The translations under genes and the position numbers were made by a program. 49,868 nucleotides of DNA from assembly GCA_964618855.1 (NCBI GenBank), contig CAZUCD010000004.1, positions 1-49,868 on the forward strand, read 5' to 3'. Under the pieces are notes generated by a model. It did no database searches, had not been told where the DNA came from, and was given only the letters and a program-made list of their open reading frames with translations. Of this stretch, positions 7,391 through 16,006 are shown one piece after another (position 1 is the stretch's first letter; the number at the start of each line of letters is the position of its first letter). This DNA comes from CAZUCD01 sp964618855. GTDB taxonomy: Bacteria > Sumerlaeota > Sumerlaeia > SLMS01 > JANRJK01.

Positions 7391-10300
7391 CTACTGGCCG
7401 ATGCGGTCGAAGCTGCGGCGGCCCATCTCCGAGAGGAAGCCCTCACTGTCGAGGCGGTCGATGATTGCCTGCGCCTCCTCCCCCCGGCCCGCGAGCTTCA
7501 GGGCATTGGCGTAGGCCTCCACCAGCTTGGCATCCTGGGACTCGCGGTAGGGCTCGAGCGCCGCGAGCACTGCATCGAGGATCTTCGCCGCGGACGCGGC
7601 CTCCCCCTTCTCCCTGAGCAGCCGAACCCTCGCCCCCATGTGCCCCATCCGCGCCCTGAGCAGGAACACCGCGCCGCTTGGCTCGTTCTCGATGGTCTTG
7701 CCCGCTTCGTCCAGAGTGTCCTGGGAGCGGCCGAGGAGGGTCTCGGCGCGATCGATGTTTCCCGCCCGCAGTTGCATGATCGAGGCCCGGGCAAGGTAGA
7801 GCGCGCTCAGCGCGTGCTGGATCCCTCGCTGCGCTGGGAGGGCCTCCCCATAGCGCCGGTAGCCGTCGGCGGATTTCTCGTAGAACTCCGCCGCCTGCGG
7901 GAAGTGGCCGGCGGTCTCCTCGTTGCAGCCCCGGAGAAGGTTGACGAGGAGGTCCCGGTCCGCGAGCGCGACCGGATCGCCGGCCTTGAACTTCTCGGTC
8001 GAGACCAGGAGTTCCTCCAGTTGGGAAATGGCGAGAGCGGCTTCAGCGTAGCGCCCGGCCTGCGCCACCGGGACGGCGTAGAGCGAGCAGGCATCCACGT
8101 AGTGGTCCCGCAGTTCCGCGTTCCCGGCGTCATGCTTCAGGAGCAGCCCGGTGAGGTCGCGGCTGATGCGCAGTTGGTCGACGACGCGTGCCGACTTCCC
8201 TTGGAACACAAGATCCCGCACCATGTCCCGCAGCTCGGTGCGGATATCCTGGAGAGTGTTCAGGTAGGTGACGACGGACTGGTCGCGCTCCCACACGGGC
8301 ATGAGGACTTCCGCACCCCGCGCGAGTATGGTCGCCGCGGCAAGCTTGTCTCCCTTGTCGCGGTAGTACTTGCCGAGGTGCTTGGCCAGGAATGCGAGGT
8401 CGCGTCGCCAGAGCGCATTGTCCGGACGGGCGGCGACCTCGCGTTCGAGAGCCACCCGGACCTCCTCCAGCTTGGGAAAGGCCTCTTCCCCCCGGCCGAC
8501 ATCCAGCAACAACCGGCCGAGCTCCGCCTTGATCTGCAGGTAGTCCGTGTACCAGTCCAGATTGGCCGGATCGGATTCGCTTGCGAGGCGGGATTCCCGT
8601 TCCCCGGTTTCCAGGGCCCGAATCCCCTCCTCGACCCTGTCGAGCCGTCCCAGGCCATTGCCCCTGCAGAAGTGTGACATCGCGCGGAGATTGAGTGCGG
8701 AAAAGTCACGGGGGTTCTTCTCGATCAACGGGTTCAGGAGTTCGATCGCAGCCTGGCCGCGCCCGGCCAGTCCCTCGGCGTCCCCGAAGGACCCGATGCC
8801 GAGGGCGTAGTGCATCTGGACGGCCGCCTCGGCGTAGCGCCATTCGCGTTCGTCCGGCTCGGACTGCCTGCGTTTAGCAATGAGCGCGATTGCATCCCGA
8901 TAAAACCGTTCGCCGTCCTCGGGCCGCCCCTGAATGAAGGCGTCGTCGCCGAGGTCCCGGGTGACCTGGATGCACTCGCGAAGCCATTCGCGCTCCCACG
9001 GCTCGGCTTCGAGCAGATGGCGGTAGAGGTCGCGCGCCTTGATTTTCTCCTCCCCCGCCGGGCCGAGGAGCCCGCGCTCCGTGTGGATGCGGCCAAGCGA
9101 AGCCCGGAGCTCGGCGGCGACTGCAAGCACCCTGGTGTCACCGGGGTGCTCCCCGAGGAGGGCCTCGACCACTGGCACCTGCTGCGCCAGGAGGGTGGCC
9201 CCCCGGTCCTGGTTGCCGCGGGCCGAGTCGATGACTGCGAGCTGGACGGTGGTTGAGATGCGCTGGAGGCGCGCGGTTAGGTCGCGCTCATCCGGCGGGA
9301 CGCTGTCGAGGTACTCCCCCGCGCGCTGCACGACGGAGTCGAGCACCTCCACGCGACCGACCGGCTCGAGCTTTCGGCGCAGGTCCCCTAGCATGTATCC
9401 GAGAAGGCCCTCCGCGCGGGATCGCGCCTGCTGCGCCGCGGTGCGCTCGCCGGCAAGGTTCGAGAGGAGCGCGGCACCCCCGAAGAGCACCACCAGGACG
9501 AGCCCCCCGGTTGCGAGGCGCAGCACCTTGCGCTCGCGTTCGCGCAGGCCACGCGCGACCTCCGCGGCCCGGAGGCTGCGCGACAGCTCCTCGCGCAGGC
9601 CCGCCGACTGCACCCGCCCGATGGAGGTGCGGGCGAGGAGGAGGTCCCCCTGAGTCGTCGCCATGCGCGCCTGCGCGGCAAGGCACTCCTCGCGGTACTT
9701 GGCGGCGACAGGATTGTCCGGCCACAGGAGCATCGCGCGGTCGAACATGTTGACTAGTTCGGTGAGTTCCGCGTAGCTGGCCGGGAGCGGGTCGGCGCGG
9801 CGGATGGCCTCGGCTGCGAGCGTCGTGGACTCGCGGCGCCTCGAGGCACCGGACATGTGCCCAAGGAGCACCTCGTGGAACTCCCTCGCTCCAAGGGTGC
9901 GGCGCACGGGGTCCGGCTCGAGCGCCCGCATTGCGAGCTCGACGAGATCGGCCGGGAGGGTGCGGTCCGGCGCGCGCTCGGCGGGAGGGACGATCACACC
10001 GGAGCGGGCGAGCTCGAATGCATGGGCGGACGTGGCGCTCTCGTGCGGGCGCGCTCCGGTCAGCAGCAGGTACAGGGTGCCGCCAAGCAGGTAAACATCC
10101 GTCCATGGCCCCACGCGCGAGCCATCCTCCTCGGTCTGCTCGGGCGCCATGTATGCCGGGGTCCCCGCCGGTGCGGACGCGTTGGTGGCACGCGGCGCGA
10201 TGCGCTCCCTGTCGAAGGCCGACAACGGCGTGTGGCCCGGTGGCGCGTCTACCAGCACGGCCAGGCCCCAGTCCATGAGGAGAACTTCGCCGTAGGGTCC

Positions 10301-10948
10301 GAGCATGACCTGCGCGGGCTTGATGTCCCGATGGACGACGCCCGCGTCGTGTGCAAAGACGACGGCCTGCGCCACGTCCGCGAGGATCGGCAGGTGGCGC
10401 GCGAGCAACTCAATCGGGGAAAGAACCCCGAGGTCACGCCGGATGGCCGCGTCCCAGTTCTCGCCGCGCACGAGTTTCATGGCGAGCATCGGCCGGCCGT
10501 GTTCGTCCGTCCCGAAGTCGTACACGGGCACGATGTTCGGATGGTCGAGCGCGGCAGTGGTGAAGGCCTCGTGGCGGAAGAGCTTCTCGAGCTCGCGCGC
10601 CTCGGCTTCGTCCTCCGCCTTCAGGTGCAGGTGCTTGATGGCCACCGTGCGGTTGAGCGCGGTCTGGACGGCCTCCCACACCTCGCCAAAGCCGCCGCGC
10701 CCGACGCGCTTGACGACCACGTATCTTGGTTCCTCGGGAGGAACCGGAATCGCGGGTCTGGTCGGTTCGCCCAGCCCCAGGTGGGGATCGCGCCAACTCC
10801 CCGGGCCCCGCGTTTCCGCTGATGACTCGTCCAGCAGGTCCGAGACGGATGGCCGCGGACCGCACACCGAGTCAAAGGTTCCCCCGGGGTCCACGGGGAG
10901 GCAGCCCGGGGGCAAAAGGGTCTCCGGCCCTTCGGCGTCTGCACTCAC
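7391..10948 (-). CDS. Membrane-anchored eukaryotic-type Ser/Thr protein kinase with long helical/TPR-like sensor region
   Basis: An 1185-residue signalling kinase. A Pro-rich leader (1-75) precedes a PknB-like kinase domain: P-loop GRGGFGEV (83-90), VAIK Lys105, alpha-C Glu127 in FRHEAF, catalytic loop HRDIKPAQ (206-213), DWG (226-228) and AGTPAYMAPEQ (261-271). The catalytic Asp208 is kept, but the Asn that normally ends the loop is Gln213 (codon CAG). DWG replaces DFG, as often seen in bacterial kinases of this type. One TM segment lies at about 476-497. The last ~680 residues are Ala/Leu/Arg-rich helical repeats resembling TPR units, probably periplasmic and ligand- or protein-sensing. The start is GTG with no obvious ribosome-binding site. 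It lies downstream of the S9 peptidase on the same strand with an 88-bp gap. Targets are unknown. Confidence 0.88.
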   Translation of the reverse strand: MSADAEGPETLLPPGCLPVDPGGTFDSVCGPRPSVSDLLDESSAETRGPGSWRDPHLGLGEPTRPAIPVPPEEPRYVVVKRVGRGGFGEVWEAVQTALNRTVAIKHLHLKAEDEAEARELEKLFRHEAFTTAALDHPNIVPVYDFGTDEHGRPMLAMKLVRGENWDAAIRRDLGVLSPIELLARHLPILADVAQAVVFAHDAGVVHRDIKPAQVMLGPYGEVLLMDWGLAVLVDAPPGHTPLSAFDRERIAPRATNASAPAGTPAYMAPEQTEEDGSRVGPWTDVYLLGGTLYLLLTGARPHESATSAHAFELARSGVIVPPAERAPDRTLPADLVELAMRALEPDPVRRTLGAREFHEVLLGHMSGASRRRESTTLAAEAIRRADPLPASYAELTELVNMFDRAMLLWPDNPVAAKYREECLAAQARMATTQGDLLLARTSIGRVQSAGLREELSRSLRAAEVARGLRERERKVLRLATGGLVLVVLFGGAALLSNLAGERTAAQQARSRAEGLLGYMLGDLRRKLEPVGRVEVLDSVVQRAGEYLDSVPPDERDLTARLQRISTTVQLAVIDSARGNQDRGATLLAQQVPVVEALLGEHPGDTRVLAVAAELRASLGRIHTERGLLGPAGEEKIKARDLYRHLLEAEPWEREWLRECIQVTRDLGDDAFIQGRPEDGERFYRDAIALIAKRRQSEPDEREWRYAEAAVQMHYALGIGSFGDAEGLAGRGQAAIELLNPLIEKNPRDFSALNLRAMSHFCRGNGLGRLDRVEEGIRALETGERESRLASESDPANLDWYTDYLQIKAELGRLLLDVGRGEEAFPKLEEVRVALEREVAARPDNALWRRDLAFLAKHLGKYYRDKGDKLAAATILARGAEVLMPVWERDQSVVTYLNTLQDIRTELRDMVRDLVFQGKSARVVDQLRISRDLTGLLLKHDAGNAELRDHYVDACSLYAVPVAQAGRYAEAALAISQLEELLVSTEKFKAGDPVALADRDLLVNLLRGCNEETAGHFPQAAEFYEKSADGYRRYGEALPAQRGIQHALSALYLARASIMQLRAGNIDRAETLLGRSQDTLDEAGKTIENEPSGAVFLLRARMGHMGARVRLLREKGEAASAAKILDAVLAALEPYRESQDAKLVEAYANALKLAGRGEEAQAIIDRLDSEGFLSEMGRRSFDRIGQ

Positions 10949-11036
10949 GGGAGGAGGCGCAGCGCCCCGGGGGACTGCCGTCTGTTCATGCCGTCATGCT
11001 CGCGGCCTCGCGATCAACGGCAACGGGAGAGTTGCG

Positions 11037-13028
11037 TCAGCGTGAAACCCCCGCCTTGACGAGTTCCTGGGAGAGGAACATCACCTGCGCCCGTTGGCTG
11101 GCGACCTGGTTCTCCTTCTTGGAGAAACCATGGCCCTCGTTCTCCGCGATCAGGGTCCAAACGGTTGCCCCGTTCGCGCGGGCTGCACGCGCCACCTGCT
11201 CGGACTCCGTCCAGGGGACCCGGGGATCGTTCAATCCGTGGATCAGGAAAAGGGCCGACGTGATGCGATTGGCCCGCGTCAGGGGGGAGATCCTGTCGAG
11301 GAACTCGCGCATCTCGGGGATGCGCTCGTCGCCGTACTCGACGCGGCGGAGGTCCTGGCGGTAGCCGCTGGTGTTCTGCAGGAAGGTGACGAAGTGGCTG
11401 ATGCCGACGCTGCATATCCCGGCGCGGATGCGCTCCGGGTACGTGGTCAGCATCGCGAGCACCATGTAGCCGCCGTAGCTTCCCCCAGTGACGGCCACGC
11501 GGCCGCCGTCGAGTTCCGGCCGCGACGCGATCCAGTCGAGGACCGCGCCACCGTCCTTCACCGAATCCTCGCGCTTCTTCCAGTTGTCCAGCTCGACAAA
11601 GGTCTTCCCGTACCCCGTGGACCCGCGGACGTTTGGGGCGACGACGGCAACCCCGAGTTCGCCCACGAGGAACTGGCTGTAGGGCGAGAACCATGGGCGC
11701 GTCTGGCCCTCGGGGCCCCCGTGGAAGTCAATCACGACGGGGAACGGGCCGCTGCCCCTCGGGCGATAGTACCACGCGTCGAACTCGAGGCCGTCGAAGG
11801 ACTTGATCGTCACGCGCTCCGGCAACGCGAACACGGACGTGTCAATGCCACCGGTCTCGGACTCGGTCCAGCGCGTCCACTGCAGGGTGAAGACGTCGAT
11901 GGTGAAGATGTCACCCGGGGTGCGGGCGCTGCTGAATGCCAGTCCAAGGCTGCGGCTGTCCGGGGAGAATGCGAGGGAGTAGGCAATGCCCGGATCCGAG
12001 GGGATGGGGCGGCGCTCCCCCGTGTCGAGGTTCACGAGGGTCAGTTCGCTCGTGCCGCCTGCATTCAACGAGTAGGCCAGCCACTTGCCATCGTCACTGA
12101 GGGCGTAGTCCTCGACGCCCCACCTGGCGCCGGGCGTCAGCACCGTGGTGCTGCCGTCCGGGCCGCGCCTGCAAAGGCGGGTGAACTCCGATTCGTAGTC
12201 CGTGACATAGTACACTGAACCATCCCCGGTGCGGGAAAAGGACGCCGAGCCGACGGCCGCCTTCACTCCCTCCGGCAGGCTGATGATCGGCTCCAACCTG
12301 CCCGTCGCGACATCGCACAGATAGGCCATGCTGTCGGTGACGGAGGTGTATCTGGACACGAGGATGGTCTTCTCGTCGGGTGCGATGTCCGCCGGCCCCC
12401 AGCTCCCGCCCTCGGCTACGAGGAGGCGCGGGGTGTCCTCGCGGGAGAAGTCCCTCACCCAAACGTCGGTGTCGGTGCCGTTGCGCTGGTTGCTGGAGTA
12501 CGCCCCGAACGCGGACCTCCGCGAGAGGGCCGGGCCACCGTGCCGGGACTTGCCATCCGTCAGCAAAGTGTGCTTACCGCTCGCAAAGTCGTAGCGATAG
12601 AGTTGGTCGTTCTCGTTCCCACCCGAGTCCCGCCCGTAGATCATCCCGCTTCCATCGAAGAGGATGGAGCCTGATCCAACGGGCTCCTCGTCGAAGGTGA
12701 GCTGGAACCTCGCGCCGAGCGGCATCCTGAGGCGATGGAGCTGCGCGGTGTTTGCGAACCTGGTGGACATCAGGATCCAGCCGTCCGGATGCCAGTCCGC
12801 CAGGTTGGCGCTGCGGGAGGACTGGTACTGTGCGAGTCGCGCGCGCAGGTCCGGGGGCGCCTCGGGAACCCCCTCCATGCGGAGCGCGCCCTCCTTGCGG
12901 ACGCCATCGGCAGGGGCCATGGCAGCGCTCGCGGCAGCATCACCCCGCGGAGTGCCCGCACAGGAGGCCGCTCCCGAGAGGAGTGCGGCGGCGGCCAGGC
13001 CGGATAGGGCGCGAACGACTCTGTGCAT
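11037..13028 (-). CDS. S9-family serine peptidase (prolyl oligopeptidase / dipeptidyl aminopeptidase-like), exported
   Basis: A 663-residue exported peptidase. The N-terminus (MHRVVRALSGLAAAALLSG, then AASC) reads as a signal peptide, possibly of a lipoprotein. The N-terminal half is a WD40/TolB-like beta-propeller with repeated S.DG...Y.VTDYESEF-type blades. The C-terminal alpha/beta-hydrolase domain carries the full triad: Ser517 in GGSYGGYM, Asp601 in HGLNDPRV and His633 in ENEGHGF. It should cleave short, often proline-containing, peptides in the periplasm. An in-frame ATG at 13055 would add 9 residues. 13028 is preferred because it gives the better signal peptide and because a weak promoter-like TTGAAG/TAGAGA pair overlaps the upstream ATG. 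A strong hairpin separates it from the dehydrogenase gene upstream. Confidence 0.92.
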   Translation of the reverse strand: MHRVVRALSGLAAAALLSGAASCAGTPRGDAAASAAMAPADGVRKEGALRMEGVPEAPPDLRARLAQYQSSRSANLADWHPDGWILMSTRFANTAQLHRLRMPLGARFQLTFDEEPVGSGSILFDGSGMIYGRDSGGNENDQLYRYDFASGKHTLLTDGKSRHGGPALSRRSAFGAYSSNQRNGTDTDVWVRDFSREDTPRLLVAEGGSWGPADIAPDEKTILVSRYTSVTDSMAYLCDVATGRLEPIISLPEGVKAAVGSASFSRTGDGSVYYVTDYESEFTRLCRRGPDGSTTVLTPGARWGVEDYALSDDGKWLAYSLNAGGTSELTLVNLDTGERRPIPSDPGIAYSLAFSPDSRSLGLAFSSARTPGDIFTIDVFTLQWTRWTESETGGIDTSVFALPERVTIKSFDGLEFDAWYYRPRGSGPFPVVIDFHGGPEGQTRPWFSPYSQFLVGELGVAVVAPNVRGSTGYGKTFVELDNWKKREDSVKDGGAVLDWIASRPELDGGRVAVTGGSYGGYMVLAMLTTYPERIRAGICSVGISHFVTFLQNTSGYRQDLRRVEYGDERIPEMREFLDRISPLTRANRITSALFLIHGLNDPRVPWTESEQVARAARANGATVWTLIAENEGHGFSKKENQVASQRAQVMFLSQELVKAGVSR

Positions 13029-13089
13029 GGCGGTGGTCCGATGGTGGATTGTCATTCTCTACGAGATTGAGGGGGCTGCCTTCAACGAA

Positions 13090-13117
13090 CACTCCCGGGG
13101 CGTTGGCCCCGGGAGTG
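13090..13117 (-). terminator. GC-rich hairpin after the dehydrogenase/cytochrome gene
   Basis: A perfect 12-bp inverted repeat, cactcccggggc (13090-13101) and gccccgggagtg (13106-13117), with a 4-nt loop. It lies 27 bp past the stop of the upstream minus-strand gene and before the S9 peptidase. On the minus strand it is followed by ttcgtt, a weak T-tract, so it is probably a terminator for the dehydrogenase transcript. mRNA 3'-end protection is an alternative. Confidence 0.55.
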
Positions 13118-13143
13118 CCCTCCGGCCGGAGTGGACTGCGGAA

Positions 13144-15828
13144 TCAGTAGGCGTCCCAGTTCGGGGTGGACGAGGAGGCGAGGCTGCCGATCCAATCCCG
13201 GATGACCTGCGCGCCGACGGTGTCCACCCTCGTCGTGCTGAGGGGCGGCATGCGCGCGACCTGGAGCAGGGACTCCATGCGGAAGACGATCACGGACTCA
13301 TCCGGGACGCCGGGCTTCACGAGTGCGGCGTCGGGGATCCCGAAGTCTCCACTGTTCGGCGGCACGCCCAGTATGTTCATCGACATCACCGGCGTGTCGT
13401 AGCGCAGGTCCATCGATGAGGGCGTGGGGCCGCCCGGCATGTGGCAGTGCGAGCAGTTTGCATGCATGTAGGACTTTGCGCGCTGTTCGAGCGTGGCACC
13501 CGTGTCCTTCGAGTCGGGCATGCTGGGCAGCGTGCCCGGCAGACCCGGGAGCGCCGCATCGAAGAAGCTGATGTGGTCGAGCGTCCTGAGCTGGTTGTCC
13601 GTCACGCCCGACGCCGGGTACTGGTAGTCGCAGTTCATCTGGATGGTGGAGAGGCCGACGGTCCTGTTCGCGGCAACCGTGTGGCACTGGAGGCACTGGG
13701 ACGAACTCGGGAACTGCCAGGTGTAGTTGATGGGGCCGCCGACGGTTTGGATCGTGAAGTCGCGGGTCTCAGCGGAGGTAAGCAGGAAGGCGTCCGTCTG
13801 CTCGGGGTTCCAACGGTAGCTGTAACCCGTCCAGTCGCCCGCATTCTTGACGAGGAGGCGTGTCTCGACGCGGACGGCCGAGCCCGGGTTGCCGTCGATC
13901 AGGGGCAGCCTGTAGTTCTTCACGATCGTGGTGCCGTTCGGGAAGTTCCACCCGGCGGAGGCAGCGTAGGTGGCCTGCTGGACGCCCGGGATTGCAATGT
14001 GCCTCGTCTTGATGGAGCCGTCGGTCCAGAACTGCTCCTGGGGCTCGTAGGGGATGATGCCGGTGGCATTGCCGCCGGTGGAGATGGACAGGAGCGCGGG
14101 CATGTCGCTCAGCTTCGTGGGCAGGTCGCTGGCCGGCGGGGCGCCGGACTGGACGATGCGCTTCACATGGCCGTTGGCGACGAGGAGAAGCTCGCCGTTC
14201 TCCATCTCGCCGAAGCTGGTGACGTTCCCAGCGGAGGCGACGATCTGGATGTCGTTCGAGGCCGACGTCCCGTTGAAGAGGAATCCGCGGATCCAGCCGC
14301 TGCAGTAGTCGGCGTACAGGTAGCGCCCGTAGAGGCTTGGCACGCCCGGCCCGCGATACACGTATCCACCAGTGATCGAGCAGCCGCTCGGGGAACCGCT
14401 GTGCGGGTAGGTGTGGACCGGATCGACGTAGCCAGTCAGGTCGCAGGTCGAGTCGATGTTGGGGTTGCAGATGTTCGCCTCGACGTCGCGCCAGCCGTAG
14501 TTGCCGCCGGGCTCGAGAACGCAGACCTCCTCGCGGGCGTTCTGGCCGACGTCGCCGATCCAGAACCTTCCCGTCGCCAGGTCCGGACTGAAGCGCCACG
14601 GATTGCGCAAGCCATAGGCGAAAATCTCAGGAAGCACGCCGGCGACCCGCTCGAAGCGCACGGCGTCGGCAAAGAAGAGGTTCGACTGGGGACCATTCTC
14701 GCTGATTTCCACCCAGTTGTCGCCGCCCGCGACCATGGGGACGTTGCGGCGGATGAGCCGCCACTGGTTGCCCGTGTTCGCCGCCGTCAGCGCGACCGTG
14801 TAGGTGAGCTGCTCGCCGTCGTTGTTGATGGTGTAGATCGTGTTCGCAGCATTCGCCGACGCGTTGTTCGTCGTGGTGACGTAGATGTTGTAGAGCCCCG
14901 ACGTCGTGATGTTCGGCGTGAAGCGTGCCGTGGCCGAGATTGGGGAGTTCGACGAACTCCGCGACCCGGCGCCAGTGAGGCCGGATCCTCCGAAGCTGCT
15001 CTTGAGGGCCGAGTCGGCAAAGTCGCCGAACTCCTGGTAGCCCTGCGCGGCCGAGGTCAGCCCGCCCCCGGGCTGGCGGCTCTCGACGATGATGTTCTGC
15101 GTCGCTCCGCCCGCATACACGAGCGGATTGTCCGAGGGCACATGGTACTGCTTGCCCGCGTCGAATGCGGAGTCCACGTCGATGCGGAGGATCTTCCCGA
15201 GGAACGTGGTCATCCTCTGGCCGTTGTCCTGCGGGTCGTCACCGCTGCCCCCGTCACCCAGGCCGATGTAGAGGTATCCGTCCTGCCCAAACTGGAGCTG
15301 TCCCCCGTTGTGGTTGGAGAACGGCTGGCTTTGGGTGAGGAGGATGCGCTCCGTTGGCGTCGCGGGAGGGTTCCCCGACGGGTTCGAGTTGATGAACTCC
15401 GAGACGGCCGTCGCGCCACTGGGTTCGCTCGTGTAGTAGACAAAGAAGCGCCCGTTGGATGCGTAGTTGGGGTGGAACGCGACGCTCAGGAGGCCCTGCT
15501 CCGATCCATTGTCGCGTACGCGCGCCTGAATGTCGAGGAAGGTGGAGATCGTCGGCGTGCCCGCATCGTCGGCGTCGTAGACGCGGATCCTGCCCGGCTG
15601 CTCGACGACGAACACCCGGTTGGTTCCGTCTCCCGCGTTGGTCACGTGGACGGGGCTCGTGAAGGACGCAGCGGGGAAGATGTTCTGGGTCACATAGGAG
15701 CCAACGGGCGGGGGCAGGTTGTTGATGACGATGCCCGTGTTCGATTCGCGCGTGTCGATGCCGTAGGGTTGCGCATGCACCACGGCGGCGAGCAGGGTCG
15801 CCGCCGCCAATAGCGTCAGTTGTTTCAT
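13144..15828 (-). CDS. Exported glucose/sorbosone dehydrogenase-like propeller with inserted carbohydrate-binding-like domain and C-terminal diheme cytochrome c region
   Basis: An 894-residue periplasmic protein. Signal peptide is 1-19 (MKQLTLLAAATLLAAVVHAQ). Residues 45-240 and 397-560 form a PQQ-dependent sugar-dehydrogenase-like six-bladed propeller: GDGTNRVFVVEQPGRI, EQGLLSVAFHPNY, LYIGLGDGGSGDDPQ, YGLRNPWRFS, IGDVGQN, GGNYGWRDVE. Residues ~242-396 interrupt it with a domain resembling the golvesin/xanthan-lyase C-terminal beta-sandwich (YNIYVTTTNN..., NWVEISENG, FFADAVRFERV). The C-terminal part carries two haem-binding motifs, CLQCH (712-716) and CSHCH (792-796), and resembles the diheme families TIGR03806/SO2930. 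The likely role is oxidation of a sugar or polyol with electron transfer to c-haem. ATG 15828 is chosen because it begins the signal peptide; the longer open frame upstream is noise. Confidence 0.88.
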   Translation of the reverse strand: MKQLTLLAAATLLAAVVHAQPYGIDTRESNTGIVINNLPPPVGSYVTQNIFPAASFTSPVHVTNAGDGTNRVFVVEQPGRIRVYDADDAGTPTISTFLDIQARVRDNGSEQGLLSVAFHPNYASNGRFFVYYTSEPSGATAVSEFINSNPSGNPPATPTERILLTQSQPFSNHNGGQLQFGQDGYLYIGLGDGGSGDDPQDNGQRMTTFLGKILRIDVDSAFDAGKQYHVPSDNPLVYAGGATQNIIVESRQPGGGLTSAAQGYQEFGDFADSALKSSFGGSGLTGAGSRSSSNSPISATARFTPNITTSGLYNIYVTTTNNASANAANTIYTINNDGEQLTYTVALTAANTGNQWRLIRRNVPMVAGGDNWVEISENGPQSNLFFADAVRFERVAGVLPEIFAYGLRNPWRFSPDLATGRFWIGDVGQNAREEVCVLEPGGNYGWRDVEANICNPNIDSTCDLTGYVDPVHTYPHSGSPSGCSITGGYVYRGPGVPSLYGRYLYADYCSGWIRGFLFNGTSASNDIQIVASAGNVTSFGEMENGELLLVANGHVKRIVQSGAPPASDLPTKLSDMPALLSISTGGNATGIIPYEPQEQFWTDGSIKTRHIAIPGVQQATYAASAGWNFPNGTTIVKNYRLPLIDGNPGSAVRVETRLLVKNAGDWTGYSYRWNPEQTDAFLLTSAETRDFTIQTVGGPINYTWQFPSSSQCLQCHTVAANRTVGLSTIQMNCDYQYPASGVTDNQLRTLDHISFFDAALPGLPGTLPSMPDSKDTGATLEQRAKSYMHANCSHCHMPGGPTPSSMDLRYDTPVMSMNILGVPPNSGDFGIPDAALVKPGVPDESVIVFRMESLLQVARMPPLSTTRVDTVGAQVIRDWIGSLASSSTPNWDAY

Positions 15829-16006
15829 CTGTTGGGATTCCGGTTTTCTCGCCCTTCGCGGGCGGGAGGATTCGACCCAAGAAGGGATTGATCCGGTTGC
15901 TCGCGTCAACCTGAACGGAACCTCGGGGTCTGCAGCCTCTGTTTCCGCCCCTTCATGGGGCTCGCCCCGAGGCAAGCCGGTCGGTTGGGTTGGCGGGCAA
16001 ACTGAC

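Noticed and set aside
13441..15813. A 790-codon open frame on the plus strand over the dehydrogenase/cytochrome gene
   Set aside because: Antisense shadow: compositionally biased (Arg/Val/Asp), no domain, and it spans the haem motifs and propeller of the real gene.
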